Below, in pieces: positions 9,217 to 16,944 of a stretch of 64,000 nt of DNA. The translations under genes were made by a program, and so were the position numbers. Source of the stretch: an uncultured Ruminiclostridium sp. (GTDB taxonomy: Bacteria > Bacillota > Clostridia > Oscillospirales > Ruminococcaceae); assembly GCA_947627695.1 (NCBI GenBank), contig CANQXF010000001.1, positions 183,570-247,569 of the forward strand, written 5' to 3'. Each line of letters begins with the position of its first letter. The first letter of the stretch is position 1. The notes beneath the pieces were generated by a model. It was not told where the DNA came from, did not search any database, and worked only from the letters and a program-made list of their open reading frames with translations.

Positions 9217-10401
9217 TTACTGCTCCTTTTCAACAACGACGGCGTTAAACTCTCCGTCTGACATTTTTACCGTTATTTTTTCTCCTGCCTTTACTGATTT
9301 TACAGAAGAAACTATGCCATTTTCATTGTAAACTACCGAATACCCACGCAAAAGAGTCTGCATCGGGTCCAAGGCGTTCAGCAATTCTGCTGCGGAACCA
9401 AGCTGTGCGCTTTTTACGTTTATCACCGCAAGCATTTCCCTCTTTAAAACGGAAGAAGTGTTTTTCAGCGAACGGCGTTCTTCCTCAATTCTCAAAGAAG
9501 GGTCATGAAGAGAGATGAGCTTTTTCAGAGAATTAAGCTCTCCCTCGGCGCTTTTCAGCCTGTCCTGCAATTTGCCGTATAAGTAGCTTTTGGTGCCCAC
9601 AATATATTTTCTGACCTCGTTTATATCGGGAACTGCTATCTCAGCGGCGGCGCTTGGTGTGGGCGCATATTTGTCCGCGGTAAAATCGGCTATTGTGCGG
9701 TTTATTTCGTGCCCTACCGCAGAAATTGTGGGGATACGGCTGTTAAATACTGCACGGGCGACTGTTTCCGCATTAAATGCCGACAAATCATCGGAAGAGC
9801 CGCCGCCCCGTCCGAAAATTATAACGTCGCTGTCCGTACTCTGCGCCTTTTCAATTCCCGCTGTTATTGATGCGGGAGCGTCTGCGCCCTGTACCAGTAC
9901 AGGCACAAGGATAAGCTTTACAAACGGATTGCGGCGGGAGATAACATTTTTTATATCCTGTATAGCTGCGCCTGTTTCAGAGGTCACAACGCATACTGTA
10001 CGGGGATTTGACGGTATTGGACGTTTTCTGTCGAACAAGCCCTCGCTGTTCAGCTTATTCTTAAGGTGTTCAAAGGAAAGAAGTCCGTCGCCTATTCCTT
10101 CGTCCTGAACAAGCTCAGTAACGTAGATCTGAAAAACGCCGTCCCTTTTGTACAGGCGGACAGAACCGTTTGCTATAACGTTCATGCCCTTTTGCGGCTC
10201 AAAAGTCAGGCTTGCCGCATAGCTTTTGAACATTACAGCCTTTATGCTGCAATCGCCCTCTTTAAGGGTGAAAAATATGTTTCCTTTATCCGTGCAGTCG
10301 GATATCTCGCCCTTGACGGAAATATTCCTTATCAATCTGTCGCTGTCAAGAAGAACGGCAAGATGCTCTACGACCTCGGATACTGTTACGATAAGGCTCA
10401 T
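9217..10401 (-). CDS. xseA: Exodeoxyribonuclease VII large subunit
   Basis: The 394-residue catalytic subunit of exonuclease VII. The N-terminal OB fold (about residues 1-100; VKGEISDCTDKGNIFFTLK) binds single-stranded DNA. The catalytic region follows with VCVVTSETGAAIQDI, DVIIFGRGGGSSDDL and AVGHEINRTIADFTADKYAPTP (shown in parts), all family signatures. A coiled-coil region (about 270-340) precedes a C-terminal beta segment, LLRGYSVVYNENG. The gene overlaps the end of nusB by 4 bases and abuts xseB. It is somewhat shorter than the E. coli protein. Confidence 0.95.
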   Translation of the reverse strand: MSLIVTVSEVVEHLAVLLDSDRLIRNISVKGEISDCTDKGNIFFTLKEGDCSIKAVMFKSYAASLTFEPQKGMNVIANGSVRLYKRDGVFQIYVTELVQDEGIGDGLLSFEHLKNKLNSEGLFDRKRPIPSNPRTVCVVTSETGAAIQDIKNVISRRNPFVKLILVPVLVQGADAPASITAGIEKAQSTDSDVIIFGRGGGSSDDLSAFNAETVARAVFNSRIPTISAVGHEINRTIADFTADKYAPTPSAAAEIAVPDINEVRKYIVGTKSYLYGKLQDRLKSAEGELNSLKKLISLHDPSLRIEEERRSLKNTSSVLKREMLAVINVKSAQLGSAAELLNALDPMQTLLRGYSVVYNENGIVSSVKSVKAGEKITVKMSDGEFNAVVVEKEQ

Positions 10402-10802
10402 TTTGTCTGAATATCCTTAAACAATGAATTCAAAACACCGTTTATAAATGCTTTGTCGTTTTGCTGGGCGTAAGCCTTTGACAATTCTATGGCTTCATTT
10501 ATGGCGACTTTCGGGGGAACATTGTTCCCGTCAAACATAAGCTCGTACGCCGCAATTCTGAGGATAGAAAGATCTACCTTTGATATTCTGGCGACGGCTC
10601 TTGACGGACTGTATTTTCCTATTGCGGCATCAAGCTCGTCCTTTTTTTCCCATACGCTTTGAGCAAGTCTGAGGACGGCTTTGTTTACTGGAAGTTCAAA
10701 CGCCTCGTTTGAGGTCTCGGCTATTTCCTCCGCCGTCTGTCCCGTCAGCTCCATCTGATATAAAATTATAAAAGCTGCCTCTCGCATTTCGTGTTTTGTC
10801 AT
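10398..10802 (-). CDS. nusB: Transcription antitermination factor NusB
   Basis: A 134-residue all-helical RNA-binding protein that, with NusE, NusA and NusG, forms rRNA antitermination complexes. The N-terminal REAAFIILYQMELTG block and the C-terminal VAINEAIELSKAYAQ... FINGVLNSL pattern are characteristic. The gene overlaps xseA by 4 bases and follows the Asp23/Gls24 gene by about 46 bases. The asp23-nusB-xseA-xseB-ispA order is common in Clostridia. Confidence 0.93.
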   Translation of the reverse strand: MTKHEMREAAFIILYQMELTGQTAEEIAETSNEAFELPVNKAVLRLAQSVWEKKDELDAAIGKYSPSRAVARISKVDLSILRIAAYELMFDGNNVPPKVAINEAIELSKAYAQQNDKAFINGVLNSLFKDIQTK

Positions 10803-10848
10803 TTTATTCTCCAGTTTGTTAATAATGTGTCCTGCGGTGCGGAGACGA

Positions 10849-11214
10849 TCACTGATGTTCTTCCCTGAGCATTTTTATCCCGACTATGTTCACATTCACC
10901 TTGGAAACAGGGACGCCCGTCATACTCTGAACGGAAGATTTTACGCTCTCCTGTACCTGAGCGGCAACATTGACCGCTTTGCTACCCTGCTCGGTGATTA
11001 TGGAAATGTCGATAACAGCGGCTTCCTTTGCAACGGTGACTTTTACTACAGGTCTTGAAAGCTTTGGCTTTAAAATACCTGACTGCGCTGTAAGAAGTCT
11101 TCCCTCGTCGTCAAGGGCAACTCCTGATATTTCTGCCGCCGCAAGCAGAGCTATTCTTGCGATAACGTCGTTAGAGACCTTTATGCTCCCAGATGATGCA
11201 GATTGTTTATCCAT
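10849..11214 (-). CDS. Asp23/Gls24 family envelope stress response protein (YqhY-like)
   Basis: The longest reading frame starts at 11265, but ATG 11214 is preferred because GGAGG lies 8 bases upstream and the family homology begins there (MDKQSASSGSIKVSNDVIARIALLA, shown in part). The resulting 121-residue protein matches the Asp23/Gls24 fold, with AAEISGV near residue 27 and a C-terminal VPVSKVNVNIVGI segment. YqhY-type members sit near accB/accC or nusB in Firmicutes and have been linked to fatty-acid synthesis control and envelope stress; the precise role here is unknown. Confidence 0.88.
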   Translation of the reverse strand: MDKQSASSGSIKVSNDVIARIALLAAAEISGVALDDEGRLLTAQSGILKPKLSRPVVKVTVAKEAAVIDISIITEQGSKAVNVAAQVQESVKSSVQSMTGVPVSKVNVNIVGIKMLREEHQ

Positions 11215-11339
11215 TAGATATTCCTCCGAATATATTTTTCTTTTGCAAAAGCTATCAGCGGACAAATAAAAAAGGTATAATGTCCCCGTATCCTGAGTCC
11301 AAAAAAGATCTTTGAATATCAGGACACACTTCTTAGAAC

Positions 11340-11368
11340 ATTATACCACAAAATGTAAAAATAAACAA
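11340..11368 (-). promoter_or_regulatory. Predicted sigma-A promoter of the asp23-nusB-xseAB-ispA-dxs array
   Basis: On the minus strand TTGTTT (11363-11368), 17 bases, TATAAT (11340-11345). It starts right after the spoIIIAH stop, so vegetative transcription of asp23 onward could be independent of the sporulation operon. The roughly 120-base leader contains facing TCCTGA and TCAGGA segments (about 11288-11323) that could form a hairpin. Confidence 0.6.
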
Positions 11369-11962
11369 CTACTTTATCTCAAGAATTGTTATTTTTTCAG
11401 CAGGGATATTCACCTCGGACAAAAGCGCACTCTTTATCTGCGCCGCCTGAGCCGCATCAAGCCCCTCTGTTTTTACGATAATGCTGGCTCCTCTGTCTGA
11501 AAGATAGCACAAAACATCAGAAAATCCCTGAGCTTTAAGCACGTTTTCGATCTTGCTTTCGCTTTCTATGTAGCTGCTGAGATTTGCTGCGTCCTGAGCG
11601 AATACTGCAAGCTCGTTTTCAGTAGCGTCGCCGCCGCTGTAAATGCTCTGGAGCACTTCGACAGCCTCTGCACGGCTTGCCTCTTTATCCAGTCTTGCCT
11701 GAGCAAAAAATTCATCTGCGTTGGTGTTGGATACGTTCTGGCTTCCCGATGATGAATTTCCGCCTGAGGAAACGAACTGCTGGTCGCCGTAATTTCCCAC
11801 GTTCTTGCTGTCGTCCTCATCATAAGCGGAAGTGGGTTTATCCTCGGTCATTTTGCTCCCTACCAGGAAATTGACATAAACGGCTACGCCGAGTATCAGC
11901 GTCAGACCGACGATGATTATCTGCTTTTTTCCGATTATCAGATTAAGTCTTCTTCTTTTCAT
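11369..11962 (-). CDS. spoIIIAH: Stage III sporulation protein AH
   Basis: The 197-residue mother-cell protein has a short basic N-terminus, one membrane segment (about residues 13-33; IIIVGLTLILGVAVYVNFLVG in part) and a Ser/Asn-rich linker (about 60-80). The extracytoplasmic YscJ/FliF-like domain follows, ending KITILEIK. In Bacillus it binds forespore SpoIIQ across the intermembrane space and forms part of the feeding-tube ring. It is the last gene of the spoIIIA operon, 21 bases after spoIIIAG. Confidence 0.93.
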   Translation of the reverse strand: MKRRRLNLIIGKKQIIIVGLTLILGVAVYVNFLVGSKMTEDKPTSAYDEDDSKNVGNYGDQQFVSSGGNSSSGSQNVSNTNADEFFAQARLDKEASRAEAVEVLQSIYSGGDATENELAVFAQDAANLSSYIESESKIENVLKAQGFSDVLCYLSDRGASIIVKTEGLDAAQAAQIKSALLSEVNIPAEKITILEIK

Positions 11963-11983
11963 AAAAAATTCCCTCTTTCAAGT

Positions 11984-12418
11984 TTAATAGGTCACGCAGA
12001 CCCTTGCGGCGCTGATACCCAGCGCCTTGCATACTGCGTCTGAAATTTTCTGCCTTACCACTGCGCTTTCACTTCCGCCGCATATCACCACCGCCCCACG
12101 GACGGTAGGCGTTATTGTTGCCGTCACGGAGGTTTCTCTGTCGGAATATATGCTTTCTTCCGTGCGCTCAAGAGTTATCATTACCTTTGCGTTTTCTGCA
12201 CCCTCAATGCTGTTTATTATTCCTGTGAGCCGCTGTTCAAGCCGCTGCTCGTATTCCTCAACCTGAGAAATGACGTTCTTCTCCTCTTTCTCAGGCTGGT
12301 TTGAGCTGCCGCTGCCCGTAATGCTCAGCAGGAATATAACTGCGATAAGGAAAATACCTGCGGCAAAAATTATTTTGTTTCCTTTTTCGCTTTTCAACAA
12401 TTCCGACAGCTTTTTCAT
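11984..12418 (-). CDS. spoIIIAG: Stage III sporulation protein AG
   Basis: A 144-residue single-pass membrane protein: basic N-terminus, hydrophobic segment (about residues 16-37; IIFAAGIFLIAVIFLLS), then an extracytoplasmic ring-building domain with a VEEYEQRLEQRLTGIINSIEGA-type region (here shown in part) and the conserved VRGAVVICGGSE segment. The ATG at 12418 is chosen because AAAGGA lies 6 bases upstream; an alternative ATG at 12433 overlaps the spoIIIAF stop. In Bacillus SpoIIIAG forms a large ring of the sporulation channel. Confidence 0.92.
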   Translation of the reverse strand: MKKLSELLKSEKGNKIIFAAGIFLIAVIFLLSITGSGSSNQPEKEEKNVISQVEEYEQRLEQRLTGIINSIEGAENAKVMITLERTEESIYSDRETSVTATITPTVRGAVVICGGSESAVVRQKISDAVCKALGISAARVCVTY

Positions 12419-12429
12419 CTTTATTCCTT

Positions 12430-12900
12430 TCATCTTCCCTTTATTTCGGTAATTATCTCAATATCATCTCCTACCTCCTTTTTGACAAGCTCCTCGGCGG
12501 CAGCTGAATATGATGCGTTATCTGAGGAAAAGGCAAGCCGTACCTGCTTAATAGATATGCTGTATGATGACGAAATATCAATGATAACATAAATTTCATC
12601 AACGGATATTTGTTTTTCGCGCAGTTTTTCTTTCAAGTCTCTTGCCAGCTCGTTGGCTATTTCAGTCTGGGTCAGCCTGTATGCCTCGACGGAAAAATCA
12701 ACGTATGCTCCTTCCTCATGTGTAAATGCTTCAAGCTCCGACAAATCGAAACCGCCGCTTATAAGATTTATACAGCTTATAACAAAAAAACACGCTGTAA
12801 GAAAGGCTATTTGTTTTTTAAAACTGCTGTCGGGCATAAGCAGCTTGAATATTCCTGCGGCAATGGCGGTAAGTGCAATCGACAAAATAGTTTCTCTCAT
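12430..12900 (-). CDS. spoIIIAF: Stage III sporulation protein AF
   Basis: The open frame extends upstream to 13059, but that part is the reverse reading of spoIIIAE. The ATG at 12900 has GGAGG 5 bases upstream and overlaps the spoIIIAE stop. The 156-residue product has two hydrophobic segments (about residues 2-20 and 31-50) and a cytoplasmic or extracytoplasmic soluble domain with YAVDI-like alternating hydrophobic strands (IYVIIDISSSYSISI). This two-helix plus domain arrangement and the position between AE and AG identify it. It is required in Bacillus for sigma-G activity after engulfment. Confidence 0.88.
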   Translation of the reverse strand: MRETILSIALTAIAAGIFKLLMPDSSFKKQIAFLTACFFVISCINLISGGFDLSELEAFTHEEGAYVDFSVEAYRLTQTEIANELARDLKEKLREKQISVDEIYVIIDISSSYSISIKQVRLAFSSDNASYSAAAEELVKKEVGDDIEIITEIKGR

Positions 12901-14009
12901 ACCGTTCCTCCGCTTATGGCAAGGATAAGCGCTGTTGATACGGCGGCTATCGTCCAGAAGGATACAATAACGGCGATCATTATTGCCAGAACGCTTTCTG
13001 CGCTTTTTAAAAGAGGAGTCAGTCTTGATGTTCCGAATAAATCGCTGAGAGAAGCGCATATCATCATTGATATTCTGAAAAGTACGACTGATATGAGAAC
13101 GGGCAATATCACCGCCGCTGAAGCAATTATGCCAAAGCCTCCTGTTGCGGCTTTCAGCAGGTGAAGGCTGCTTTTTACGGTAGAAAGAGCGTCTGAGACT
13201 GCTCCGCCTACTATCGGTATCGCACCTGAAACGGTGAACTTGACCGCTTTCATAGATACTGTGTCAGACGCTGCTCCCACAAAGCTCTGAACTGAAAGCA
13301 GACCGGCAAAAATCGTCATTATCAATCCGAGTCCCCAATTTATCAGTTTTTTTATTCCCTCTGACAAATTGCTTATTTTTAAATCGGGGTCTACTGCTCC
13401 TGCTACGGAGATACCCATTATGCAGGAGGTCAGTGGGAAAACGACTGCTGAAAATATTTGTGATAAAAGCTGTGTGGCAACTATGACGGTGCCGTTATAA
13501 GCGGCGGCGGTGGCAGTCTGTCCGTTTATCGCCATAATTCCCGCGAAGGCGGGAATGTATACTGAAAGAAAGGCGGACAATGATTCCACGGCAGTCTTAG
13601 ACGTTTCAAGCACTGAGGCAAAGCCTGTACAGATAAGTCCCGAACACGCCAATATCCCCACGGTGCCGAAAACCCCGTTAAGCTCGCCGTTATCGGTATT
13701 CATAGCGTTGGTAACAGAACAAAGCATGATCACCGCCGCTACCGAAGCAAGCATTGTAAGCGGCTTGGCGGAGCTGCTCACAACCATATCCCAAAGATAT
13801 GAAAAAACGTTTTCTGCTGTAAGACCTCCTCCGCCGTTTTCTACGGTAACTCCCAGATCGTCCAGGGTATCCGACACTCCATCGGGAAGAGCATCGTATA
13901 TTTCATCTGCACCAAAATCATACTCTTCTTCGGCGCAAACGCCTGATGAAAAAAGAATAAGTGCGCAGACAAGTCCTGTTGTCAGCTTTAAAATTCCTTT
14001 TCTCTTCAT
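12897..14009 (-). CDS. spoIIIAE: Stage III sporulation protein AE
   Basis: A 370-residue polytopic membrane protein with an N-terminal signal-like segment (residues 1-27), an acidic, glycine-rich extracytoplasmic part and several membrane segments, including SSAKPLTMLASVAAVIMLC, IPIVGGAVSDAL and a C-terminal FWTIAAVSTALILAISGG. The size and the IPIVGGAVSDALSTVK block are typical for SpoIIIAE, a probable permease-like component of the sporulation channel. It overlaps spoIIIAF by 4 bases. Confidence 0.93.
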   Translation of the reverse strand: MKRKGILKLTTGLVCALILFSSGVCAEEEYDFGADEIYDALPDGVSDTLDDLGVTVENGGGGLTAENVFSYLWDMVVSSSAKPLTMLASVAAVIMLCSVTNAMNTDNGELNGVFGTVGILACSGLICTGFASVLETSKTAVESLSAFLSVYIPAFAGIMAINGQTATAAAYNGTVIVATQLLSQIFSAVVFPLTSCIMGISVAGAVDPDLKISNLSEGIKKLINWGLGLIMTIFAGLLSVQSFVGAASDTVSMKAVKFTVSGAIPIVGGAVSDALSTVKSSLHLLKAATGGFGIIASAAVILPVLISVVLFRISMMICASLSDLFGTSRLTPLLKSAESVLAIMIAVIVSFWTIAAVSTALILAISGGTV

Positions 14010-14026
14010 AATTCCTCGTTTTTATG

Positions 14027-14416
14027 TCAAATTTCTATAAAGTCGCTTACTATTTGGACAAGTCCCTCAAACATCGGCAGTGCAATCAGCAAAACGGCGA
14101 TCTTTCCCGCTATGCGGAGCTTTCCCGCTATTGCCGTTTCTCCCGAGTCCACGCAGCAATCGCAGGCAAGCTGAGTTATATAGCAGACAGCAAGAGATTT
14201 TATCAGCACCTGAGCGTATATCCCGTCCAGTCCCGCCCCCTCGGTGAGGCTTTTCACAAAATCCAGCAAGGGTCCTATCACCGCAAATACTGCAAGAAAA
14301 ATCAGAATGCCTGTCGCTATCGAGATGAAAAGCGAGTATTCGGGCTTGTACTGGCGGAGGACGATAGAAAGCACGCAGGCTATAAGCGCAGTGGAGGCTA
14401 TGATGACTATGTTCAT
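14027..14416 (-). CDS. spoIIIAD: Stage III sporulation protein AD
   Basis: A 129-residue, very hydrophobic membrane protein with about four membrane segments, including ASTALIACVLSIVLRQYKPEY and LFISIATGILIFLAVFAVI (each shown alone). The LRQYKPEY motif after the first helix and the C-terminal GKIAVLLIALPMFEGLVQIV are family features. It lies 17 bases before spoIIIAE and 15 bases after spoIIIAC, with which it shares a fold. Confidence 0.92.
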   Translation of the reverse strand: MNIVIIASTALIACVLSIVLRQYKPEYSLFISIATGILIFLAVFAVIGPLLDFVKSLTEGAGLDGIYAQVLIKSLAVCYITQLACDCCVDSGETAIAGKLRIAGKIAVLLIALPMFEGLVQIVSDFIEI

Positions 14417-14431
14417 ATTCTTCCTCGCATA

Positions 14432-14626
14432 TCAAAGGTTGAAGACCTGCTTTATCGTATCAAACAACAGGCTTATCTGTGTGATTATCATCATAAGCAC
14501 TACTATAAGTCCCGCTATCGTGGTCATCATAGCCTGCTCCTCCCTGCCTGAGCGCTGGAGCAGCATATTCAGCACCGCGACAACTATCCCTATCGCCGCA
14601 ATTTGAAATATAAGATCTACATCCAT
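14432..14626 (-). CDS. spoIIIAC: Stage III sporulation protein AC
   Basis: A 64-residue protein with two membrane helices: IFQIAAIGIVVAVLNMLL and TTIAGLIVVLMMIITQI. Between them is the conserved hydrophilic hairpin QRSGREEQAMM (family pattern Q-x-G-R-x-E). Size, motif and position in the operon are all as expected for SpoIIIAC. Confidence 0.93.
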   Translation of the reverse strand: MDVDLIFQIAAIGIVVAVLNMLLQRSGREEQAMMTTIAGLIVVLMMIITQISLLFDTIKQVFNL

Positions 14627-14635
14627 ATTTTTCTC

Positions 14636-15133
14636 CTACAAAACCATTATTCCGAGGGCAAGTCCGCACAAAGCTCCTACCGAACGATACATCCTGCCCT
14701 TTCGGCGGTAATCTTCAAGCGCTTGTTCGTGCTGTTTTTCAAGCATTTCCAAGGTCATTTCAAGAAAAGAAAGCTGCCCGTCGCCGTCTGTTTCTCCCAG
14801 CTTTTCTCCCAAGGCGAAAAGCAGCTCTCTGTCCCTTGTGTCAAGGAAAGGCTGTTCCTTAACGCCTTTTTCCCATTCGCGGTGAAAATCTCCGTTTTTC
14901 TGTATCAAAGAGCAGTTTTTTACAAACAAGAGGTCGCTGTATGCTTGTTCCTCGGAGGCGGTTTTCAGCATGTCGCCTATCTCGGTGTTGGTGTAGCTTA
15001 TCTTTACCGTTAATTCCTTTACCAAAAGCATTATGGCGGAAATAAGGCGTTCACGCTCCTTTAAGCGTCGGGAAAAATGCAGACCCGCCAATGCTCCCAG
15101 AAATATCACAATAAGGGAAAAAACAATGTTCAT
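14636..15133 (-). CDS. spoIIIAB: Stage III sporulation protein AB
   Basis: The 165-residue protein has an N-terminal membrane segment (VFSLIVIFLGALAGLHFS), a long helical cytoplasmic domain resembling type II secretion GspF domains, and a C-terminal hydrophobic tail (SVGALCGLALGIMVL). The RLKERERLI... and FLEMTLEMLEKQHEQAL patterns fit SpoIIIAB. It directly abuts spoIIIAA and may couple that ATPase to the channel. Confidence 0.92.
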   Translation of the reverse strand: MNIVFSLIVIFLGALAGLHFSRRLKERERLISAIMLLVKELTVKISYTNTEIGDMLKTASEEQAYSDLLFVKNCSLIQKNGDFHREWEKGVKEQPFLDTRDRELLFALGEKLGETDGDGQLSFLEMTLEMLEKQHEQALEDYRRKGRMYRSVGALCGLALGIMVL

Positions 15134-15991
15134 TCAAAGCACCGCCCTTTCGGTGACCTGTCCTGTTTTTCCGCCTAAAAAGGCAATGTGGCTTATCGCT
15201 CCGCTTTTTGCAATTTCCGAGTTTTTTGCCTGCTCCATTGTGCCGCTGTGGAGGGTGAAGATCATTTTTATGCCGCTGTCAAGGCACATTTTGGTTATCT
15301 CACGGTCGCCTGTTATTTCGTCGCAGGCTATGTATTCGGGGGAAAGGACACGGGTGGCTATCTCTATCCCATCTCGTTTGTCATAGCCGCTGAGAACATC
15401 GGTAAAAACACCTACATCGTTCTGGGGAAGTCCGCAATAGGAAGCGGCAATCTCGCCTCTGCTGTCTATTACCGCTAATTTATGTCTGCCGCCTATTATT
15501 CGGCAAAGATCCCGCAAAAGAGTGGTTTTTCCACTCATCGGCTTTCCCGCTATAACAAGGCCTGTGAAGGTATCGGAAAAAACGATAGGAGAAAGCTGTT
15601 CGCCGCAGCCTGTGATCTCCCTTGCTATTCTGATATTGATACTGCTTATGTTTTTCAGCGTTTCCATAACGCCGTTCTTTATTACGGCGCTGCCACAAAA
15701 GCCTGCTCTGTGACCGCCTTTAAGGGTTATGTAGCCTTCCTTCAGTTCCCTTTCGTAGCTGTGGAGAGAAAAACGGCAGAAGTTCTTTATGCACTCGTTT
15801 ATTTCCTCGACAGTAGTCTTATGCCCCAGTGTAAAGCGACCATTCAGAGTTTCAAGTGTTATGGGCATTCCCGCCCGCAGGCGTATCTCACATATATCTC
15901 TTATGCGGTGGTCGGAGCGAGAGATTATTTCACCTATGCTCCCCAGATAAGGCAGGACGCTTTCGCCGCCGCATATCCTGGCGTTTATCAA
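15134..15991 (-). CDS. spoIIIAA: Stage III sporulation protein AA (ATPase)
   Basis: A 285-residue ATPase related to secretion-system motors. Walker A GKPMSGKTTLLRD is near residue 152, Walker B-like KLAVIDSRGEIA near 182, and YIACDEITGDRE near 226. It is the first gene of the spoIIIA operon. The apparent start is TTG at 15991, with AAGGGAAGTG upstream; no in-frame ATG lies close. A sigma-E-like promoter lies about 40 bases upstream, back to back with the zinc operon promoter. Confidence 0.93.
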   Translation of the reverse strand: MINARICGGESVLPYLGSIGEIISRSDHRIRDICEIRLRAGMPITLETLNGRFTLGHKTTVEEINECIKNFCRFSLHSYERELKEGYITLKGGHRAGFCGSAVIKNGVMETLKNISSINIRIAREITGCGEQLSPIVFSDTFTGLVIAGKPMSGKTTLLRDLCRIIGGRHKLAVIDSRGEIAASYCGLPQNDVGVFTDVLSGYDKRDGIEIATRVLSPEYIACDEITGDREITKMCLDSGIKMIFTLHSGTMEQAKNSEIAKSGAISHIAFLGGKTGQVTERAVL

Positions 15992-16022
15992 TCTATCACT
16001 TCCCTTGTTTTACGCTTGTCTA

Positions 16023-16051
16023 TAATTATGTTCAAAATGAAAAATATATGA
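16023..16051 (-). promoter_or_regulatory. Candidate sigma-E promoter of the spoIIIA operon
   Basis: Minus strand reads TCATATA (16045-16051), 14 bases, CATAATTA (16023-16030). The Bacillus sigma-E consensus has an ATATT-type -35, a 13-15 base spacer and a CATACAAT-type -10, so elements and spacing fit. The mother-cell sigma factor is the expected regulator of this operon. Confidence 0.5.
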
Positions 16052-16071
16052 CGGAAATTACTGTCGCAGTA

Positions 16072-16100
16072 TTGACAAAAGTTTCTTGCGGCTGTATAAT
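16072..16100 (+). promoter_or_regulatory. Consensus sigma-A promoter of the zinc operon
   Basis: TTGACA at 16072-16077 and TATAAT at 16095-16100, separated by exactly 17 bases, both perfect hexamers. The likely start of transcription lies just before or in the palindrome at 16108-16122. Confidence 0.8.
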
Positions 16101-16107
16101 GTGAAAA

Positions 16108-16122
16108 TGAAATTCAATTTCA
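16108..16122 (+). promoter_or_regulatory. 7-1-7 inverted repeat, probable Zur/Fur-family operator
   Basis: TGAAATT-C-AATTTCA is a perfect palindrome with one central base, the classic 7-1-7 layout of Fur-family operators. It lies 8 bases downstream of the -10 element and 20 bases upstream of the regulator's start codon, so binding would block transcription of the regulator and the zinc transporter genes behind it. Confidence 0.7.
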
Positions 16123-16142
16123 AATTTAGGAGCTGTTATAAA

Positions 16143-16562
16143 ATGCAGAAAACATATAACACAAAGCAAAGGACGCAAGTGCTTGACTGTCTTATAAGCA
16201 ACAGCGAAAAGCATATGACTGCCGATGAGATAGTGCGGCGTCTTGAGGAGCAGGGCGTTAATGTGGGGAAAACCACAGTTTACCGCACATTGGAAAAACT
16301 GGTGGCGGAAGGCAGGGTGAGAAAATATATCAGCGAAGAGGGCAAAAGCGCCTGTTTTCAGTATGTTGATGACAAGGGACACTGCGAACAGCATTTTCAT
16401 CTGAAATGCGTGGAGTGCGGTAAGCTGATACATTTGAAATGCGAACATCTGACACAGCTTGAAAATCACGTTTTTGAGCATCACAGGTTCAAAGTTGACA
16501 ACACAAAGACGGTCCTTTACGGCGTTTGCGAAGAGTGTGGGAAGAAAGGTGACAAGAAATGA
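16143..16562 (+). CDS. zur: Fur-family transcriptional regulator, probably Zur
   Basis: ATG 16143 is chosen over the upstream ATG 16086 because AGGAG precedes it and family homology starts there; the product has 139 residues. The N-terminal winged helix contains GKTTVYRTLEKL. The dimerisation domain has the metal-binding HFHLKCVECGKLIHL region and two CxxC pairs (CVEC, CEEC) that hold the structural zinc. The co-transcribed znuACB genes point to zinc sensing rather than iron or peroxide. A palindrome just upstream suggests autoregulation. Zur rather than Fur is inferred from context. Confidence 0.85.
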   Translation: MQKTYNTKQRTQVLDCLISNSEKHMTADEIVRRLEEQGVNVGKTTVYRTLEKLVAEGRVRKYISEEGKSACFQYVDDKGHCEQHFHLKCVECGKLIHLKCEHLTQLENHVFEHHRFKVDNTKTVLYGVCEECGKKGDKK

Positions 16563-16942
16563 CTATTGAACATATTGCAATGTATGTCGGTGATATTGAA
16601 AAAGCAAGGCAATTTTTTGTAAGATATTTTAACGCTGTTCCAAATAACGGATACCGTAATGCCAGTACAGGCTTTCGCTCTTATTTTCTGACGTTTGACG
16701 GAGGAGCGAGGCTTGAGATAATGAATAAGCCGAATTTGAGCAGTGACGACGAAAAAGGCAGGCATTTCGGTTATGCACATATTGCTTTCAGCGTCGGAAG
16801 CGAAGAAAACGTCCGTCAATTAACAGAAAATCTCAGAGCTGACAGATATAAGGTAGTAAGCGGTCCTCGAACAACGGGAGACGGATATTACGAAAGCTGT
16901 ATATGCGATTTCGAGGGAAATTTAATAGAAATTACGGTATAA
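16559..16942 (+). CDS. VOC family protein (glyoxalase/bleomycin-resistance fold)
   Basis: A 127-residue protein with two beta-alpha-beta-beta-beta modules: IEHIAMYVGDIEKARQFF near the start, and FGYAHIAFSVGS then ESCICDFEGNLIEITV in the second half. Candidate metal ligands of the fold are visible (His5, Glu near 52, His near 76, Glu at 124). The substrate is unknown. The ATG overlaps the Zur stop codon (ATGA) and znuA starts 2 bases after the end, so it is a true member of the zinc operon, which hints at a metal-linked role. Confidence 0.82.
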   Translation: MTIEHIAMYVGDIEKARQFFVRYFNAVPNNGYRNASTGFRSYFLTFDGGARLEIMNKPNLSSDDEKGRHFGYAHIAFSVGSEENVRQLTENLRADRYKVVSGPRTTGDGYYESCICDFEGNLIEITV

Positions 16943-16944
16943 AG

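Noticed and set aside
12901..13059. N-terminal extension of spoIIIAF
   Set aside because: It lies within spoIIIAE in another frame; ATG 12900 has a GGAGG site and starts the expected membrane helix.
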